Assembly: GCA_019828565.1 (NCBI GenBank)
Contig: JAHDYR010000009.1
Location: forward strand, 289,647 to 353,646
Direction of reading: 5' to 3'
Length of the DNA stretch: 64,000 nt
From: Carpediemonas membranifera
Taxonomy: Eukaryota > Fornicata
Each line of letters starts with the position of its first letter. Position 1 is the first letter of the stretch. Positions 60,346-64,000 of this stretch are shown here, piece by piece. The translations under genes and the position numbers were made by a program. The notes beneath the pieces were generated by a model. The model had not been told where the DNA came from, made no database searches, and saw only the letters and a list, made by a program, of their open reading frames with translations.

Positions 60346-63300
60346 TCAGCCGGTGCTGGGGTTGGCGTCGCCTGCTCCTCCCTCCCTGCTGTCCCTGGCC
60401 CTGAGTGCGAGAATCAGCTTCTTGGCTTCATCAAGTTCCTTCCTGAGTTCGTCCCTCTCCGCGTCGCTGTCACTCGACTGTCTGCTTCCAGCCTCGTAAC
60501 GGGCGTCGCCGTCGAGCTTGCCCCTCTTTCCAGCCCCTGTGTAGCTCACCGCCCTGTCCTTGCCACTCCTCTTGCCGGTCCCATGAGGGGGTGAGCGGCG
60601 TCTGCTCTCTCCGGAGTCTCTGCCCTGATCGTCCCTGCGCTCTCTGTCCTCATGGTGAGGCCCGTCTTCCCAGCGTCCTCTGACCTCGCGGCGAGGCCCG
60701 TCGTCCCTGCGCTCTCTGTCCTCATGATGAGGCCTGACGTCCCTGCGCTCTCTGTCGCACCGATGGACGCCGTTGTTTCTGGGCTCTCTCTCGTCTCTGA
60801 GGGTTCCGTCGGCTCGGCGGTTGTTGGTATAGAGGTCATCTCGGCCTACTGGCCCGACCGGCGTGCCAATCATCTCGGTGAGCCGTCTGATAGATCCCTC
60901 TATGCCCATGTCCGAGTAATCGACCGTGTAGGGTCTCTCCTCCTTTCCATCTCTTGACGGGATGTACTTAACCGTCGGCCTCTGGGTGATCTTGCAGTTA
61001 TCCTCTGGCGGGATGGTCGTGGACACCATACGGGTCCCCACCTTCTTCATCCGTCCCAGTGTCGTCCCTGCCTCTCTGACCCTGATACAGCCCCAGTCTC
61101 TCGGGATGAAGGCCGCTCTGATGGTTGCGCTATACCCTGGGGGTGCCCTGACGTTCGCTATGGCTTTCTCCTCGCGTCTGACGCTCTCTGCCAGGTCGTG
61201 GACTCCCGGCTGACCCTGATGAGCAGTATCCTCCCTTGAGGGCCACCAGCTGTAGACCATCGCGATGGTGACGATGTCCTCGTCCCTAGTAACTGCCCTG
61301 CCAGCTCTTCCCTGCAACGTCAGTCTCTGAATGTGGGTCGTGTTCTCATGGATCGACCATATGGGGACTCTCGTGGTGACTCCTCTCTCCATGACCGTGG
61401 TTGGGGCCAATAGAATGCCCTTCATACCCTTAATGACCTCGCTGAATCCGAAGCCGATCCCATAGCAGTGATCGTTGTCCGGGACCACTAGGATGCGGTC
61501 GCCCTCTTCCCTGCTTAGGTCCCTGCTGTTGCCGTACGGGTGCCCTCCGAAGATGTTGAAGGTCTCACGCCTGTACGCTACTCCGTTGCCTCCGCAGAGG
61601 TCGTCTCTGATCCCTGCGTCCCTGACCGTGTCATACATGCTGTTGAAAGCGTTACCCATCGCACTCTCCAGATCCGGCGTGCTCATCTTCTTCAGCATCA
61701 TGCCCCACACCTTCGCCGCGAACAACGTTGCATCTGCCAGCGCACAATGGTAGCACCCTGCAGTGTGCCTGTGGTACGGACAGGCCCCCTTCGGGAGCTC
61801 CCTGCGCTGCCATTGGCTGGCCCATATATCTGCCATCTCCCTGTAGTTCTTGATCTCGTAGTTTGCCCTGTACTCTCTTGCCTTATCCGGGGCGAGCTCC
61901 TCGATGGCGTCGGCCAGCTCGCTATCGTCCACCAGCCTCATTCTAAAAGAAGTCCCTGGTGTCCATGTTGAGCCCGTTGACCTCGTTCGTCAGGAGGAAC
62001 TTCTCCATGTGGACGCCCTTGGCATGAAGGACTAGCTTCCAGTTCTCCCTGGTCTCTCTGTCTCTCAGCTTGGCTGCGAGCCGCGTGGCCCACTCTCTAA
62101 ATCTGCTGAAGTGCTGCTGATAGTCCATCGGCACCTCCCCTGTGTCCACTTCCACGAACGTCGCTGGGGGAATCCCCGTCACTGCCCACGTCGCGTATCT
62201 GCTCTGGTCCACCTTGTTGGCCGGCAGGTTGGGCTCATAGAAGAGGCCGTGGCCATGGCCAACGACCTCCCCCGTCTCGACGTCCACTAGCACGAGCCCC
62301 CCCTCTGTCGGCACCGCACTGATCCCTGCCCTCTCACTCCCAGGATCTCCACACTCGAAGTCGATAGAACCGAGGATGAGCTTCTTCTGACCCTGACTCT
62401 GCAATGCCTCCGGTAGGCTCCCTGCTGATGCACTTCCCTCTGATGCTCGGGGTATGCTCTCTTCTTCCTGCTGATCAAGCTCGGCTCCAAGGCCCCTTCT
62501 GGCGCTCACTCCTTCCGCTTGTGTCAACACGACCTTGGGTTTGGGGTCTTCCTCTTGGCTGGTCTGTGCGCCGCTCTCGTTGTCTGACTCTTCTTCCCTG
62601 TCCCTCTTTTGGCGGCGGCTGGTGGCATTGATCACCCTGGCCCTGACGTCAGAGAAGACGAGCTTGTTGCTGAGCGGCGTCTCCTGTCCTTGTGCCCTTA
62701 TTGCGCCTCTGCCCTCCGTGTTGACTCCTGTCTTGCACCAAGCTGCCTGCCAGACCGCCGGCGCCTCCGGGGCCTGCAACCTGAGGATGTCCCTGCCTTC
62801 CTCCATGAATCTGGTGATCTGCCATGCTCTGCAATCTCTGATGTCGATGAGGACCTTGTAGGTGCCATCTTCCTGCTCCATAGCGATCCTGGTGACCAGG
62901 CCCTGGTTAGTGGGGTCCCACACCTCCTCTCCTGCGATGGCCTCGACGGCTTTCTCATCTCCATACCCTGATGTGAGCGTGAATGTGCCCGTCTCTCTGC
63001 CCTCAATGCTGTCTCTCTCACTGTCCCACTCGATGTTGCTCTGTTCTCTCGGTTGGAGGATGGCCTCTTCGATCTTGTGGTCGGAAGGCCACTTGCTCAT
63101 GTCCCTGTGCCCTGGTTGGATGGTGACGTTCTCCTTGGCCTCTGCTAGGCGCCGTTCTTCGTCCTCTCTCGGGTCTAAGGCCTCTGTCATTGCGTAGAAG
63201 ATGTCTCGAAGCCCTAGGATTCCGTTGGGGTTACGGAGGATCTCGTCTCTGTTGTTGGTGATCCCTGCGGCACGTAGCACTCTCCTCGCATTCAGTATCA

Positions 63301-63478
63301 CCTCTTTTCGTGCTCTGGAGCTAGCTCTGAACGATCTCCCTGAAAAATCTTCTGCGCGACGCAGTAGTAGCGTTCTGGTGCCCTTCTCTTCCATCAAGTA
63401 GTCCGTTAGTAGCTCTCTAATCGTGTCCCACTCTTTTTGAGCGGATTCCCTGATCTTATCTGGTATCTCCACTCTCAT
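60346..63478 (-). CDS. Element B ORF1: exonuclease/helicase-like protein, frame-shifted
   Basis: Two frames, 63478-61943 (511 residues) and 61941-60346 (531). They join if one T of the TTTT at 61945-61948 is skipped. Around residues 370-375 is SIDFEC (DEDD exonuclease motif I, DxE); VLHAKGVHMEKFL fits motif II position but lacks its Asp; HCALADATLFAAKV, after the join, fits motif III (HxAxxDA). Further on, GILLAPTTVMERGV and THIQRLTLQGRAGRA resemble motifs V and VI of SF2 helicases; no Walker A was found. The C-terminus is an Arg/Asp repeat (HHEDRERRDDGP-type) and a coiled coil. ORF1 location suggests an RNP protein. Confidence 0.5.
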
Positions 63479-63484
63479 CTGGTT

Positions 63485-64000
63485 GCCGACTCAGGAAGTG
63501 GGCCGAGTGTGTCAATAAAGACGACCTCGAACGGGTTGGCGGGCTGAGTGCTGTGGTATGGGACGTCCGTGTCGGCGCTGCGCCTCAGCTGACAGGTGGG
63601 GCACGCTTGGATGAACTTCTTTGCGTCTGACTGCATCCCCGACCAGTTGTGTCCACCGGCGCGGATGGCCTGTACGGTCCGCCGGATGCCATGGTGACCG
63701 ACAGCGTCGTTGTGCGCACCTTGCAGGATGTGCTGGTGGCTGTCGTCGAGCGCGGAGACCTCTGCGTCGGTCTGAGGAAGGGCGCGGGAGAGAGTGTCCA
63801 CAACGACGTTCGACGCGCCCTCAATGTGGACGATCGTGGGGTTGTAGTCGCTCAGGATCATCTTCCATCGCGCGATCTTCGCGTTCGAGGCTGACTTTCG
63901 GAACAGGTAAGTGAGGTTCCTGTGGTCCGTGAAGACCTTCCAGTCTTGTTTCAACCGTAGGATAGCGGAGAAGTCCGGACGCGTGAGTGTATATAGGATC
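63485..64000 (-). pseudogene. Element A RNase H end and integrase zinc-binding domain (5' part off window)
   Basis: Open to the window edge. Contains VFTDHRNLTYLF and VVVDTLSRAL (end of RNase H), then an HHCC zinc motif (HQHILQGAHNDAVGHHG... CPTCQLRR), then the first catalytic Asp of the integrase core (VFIDTLGPLPES), where the B insertion interrupts it. Confidence 0.85.

Larger units (their letters stand above)
58254..63484 (-). mobile_element. Element B: non-LTR retrotransposon, RT deleted, in element A integrase
   Basis: Flanked by a 16-bp TSD GCCGACTCAGGAAGTG (58238-58253, 63485-63500). The sense strand is minus; it starts 6 bp before the first ATG and ends in a TTTC simple repeat (ATTTTCTTTCTTTCTT). 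ORF1 is a large unusual protein. ORF2 joins an APE-type endonuclease N-terminus directly to a C-terminal zinc region, so RT is lost. The sense strand is purine-rich with AGA/AGG Arg codons unlike its neighbours. Confidence 0.85.
44740..64000 (-). mobile_element. Element A: outermost Ty3/gypsy chromovirus, shattered by three insertions, runs off window
   Basis: Its coding fragments, in minus-strand order, are 64000-63485, 58253-58163, 51353-50911 and 45778-45308. Each break is a precise insertion (B, C, E) and each join restores one integrase frame. The 5' part (Gag, protease, RT) lies beyond position 64000. After the chromodomain, 570 bp of non-coding sequence (45307-44740) leads to the F insertion. 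The polypurine tract at 37924-37934 may be its true 3' end. No LTR of A is securely identified. Confidence 0.8.

Noticed and set aside
1-64000. CRISPR arrays, rRNA genes, bacterial operons
   Set aside because: No spaced repeat array of CRISPR type and no rRNA-like blocks were seen; gene content is eukaryotic.

Overview
This looks like nuclear DNA from a free-living unicellular eukaryote, most likely a metamonad-type flagellate (Giardia/Carpediemonas-like; this is an inference). The evidence is: eukaryotic core genes (cohesin-type kleisin, RPN11, SF3B4, UTP21, GNL1, WNK kinase, syntaxin, bromodomain protein); GC-rich coding sequence with very short intergenic gaps; introns of only about 28-34 bp whose 3' ends read (A/T)(C/T)ACAG-like; and a recurring (A/T)GTAAA(C/T) element at or just after stop codons, like the metamonad poly(A) signal. 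All calls were made by eye; no database search was run.

Region 1 (1-36.9 kb) is a host gene block with about 20 genes, all on the + strand. In order: NEK-like kinase (5' truncated by the window), a giant TPR/acidic-repeat protein with a 4.4 kb coding minisatellite, a kleisin, phosphatidylserine synthase, WNK kinase, bromodomain protein, a selenide water dikinase fused to a YedF/DsrE-like domain, a small hypothetical, SF3B4 (frame-disrupted), proteasome RPN11, an RCC1-like protein, UTP21, a hypothetical, FHIT, a decayed minus-strand ORF next to a hairpin, GNL1 GTPase, a Cys-rich zinc protein, a hypothetical, an ABCB transporter, farnesyl diphosphate synthase-like, and a syntaxin. They do not form a pathway.

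Region 2 (37-64 kb) is a nested set of retrotransposons that can be unpicked base by base from target-site duplications (TSDs) and re-joining reading frames. Outermost is a Ty3/gypsy chromovirus on the minus strand (A; RNase H-integrase enters from position 64000 and its chromodomain ends at 45308). Its integrase gene is broken by three insertions: B, a non-LTR element (58254-63484, 16-bp TSD); C, a small LTR element (51354-58162); and E, a 5.1-kb LTR element with no recognisable genes (45779-50910, TSD GTGC). C is itself split by D, a nearly complete gypsy chromovirus (51651-57966, TSD ACAA) that carries an extra antisense gene pair between its chromodomain and 3' LTR. Downstream, in what is probably A's 3' region, sits F, a gypsy element lacking RT (38247-44734, TSD GTTGC), whose 5' LTR is split by G, a non-LTR retrotransposon with RT, zinc finger and restriction-like endonuclease (39680-44655, + strand, TSD ATAAA). 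Older gypsy scraps lie at 37074-37980.

The most unusual signals are: a perfect 12-16 bp palindrome of different sequence at the LTR/internal boundary of all four LTR elements where that boundary is visible, in the position of a primer-binding site; the antisense gene pair inside D; an exonuclease/helicase-like first ORF in non-LTR element B; and the SelD-YedF fusion. Many frame breaks, in host and mobile genes, fall in C/G/T homopolymers and may be consensus errors rather than biology.
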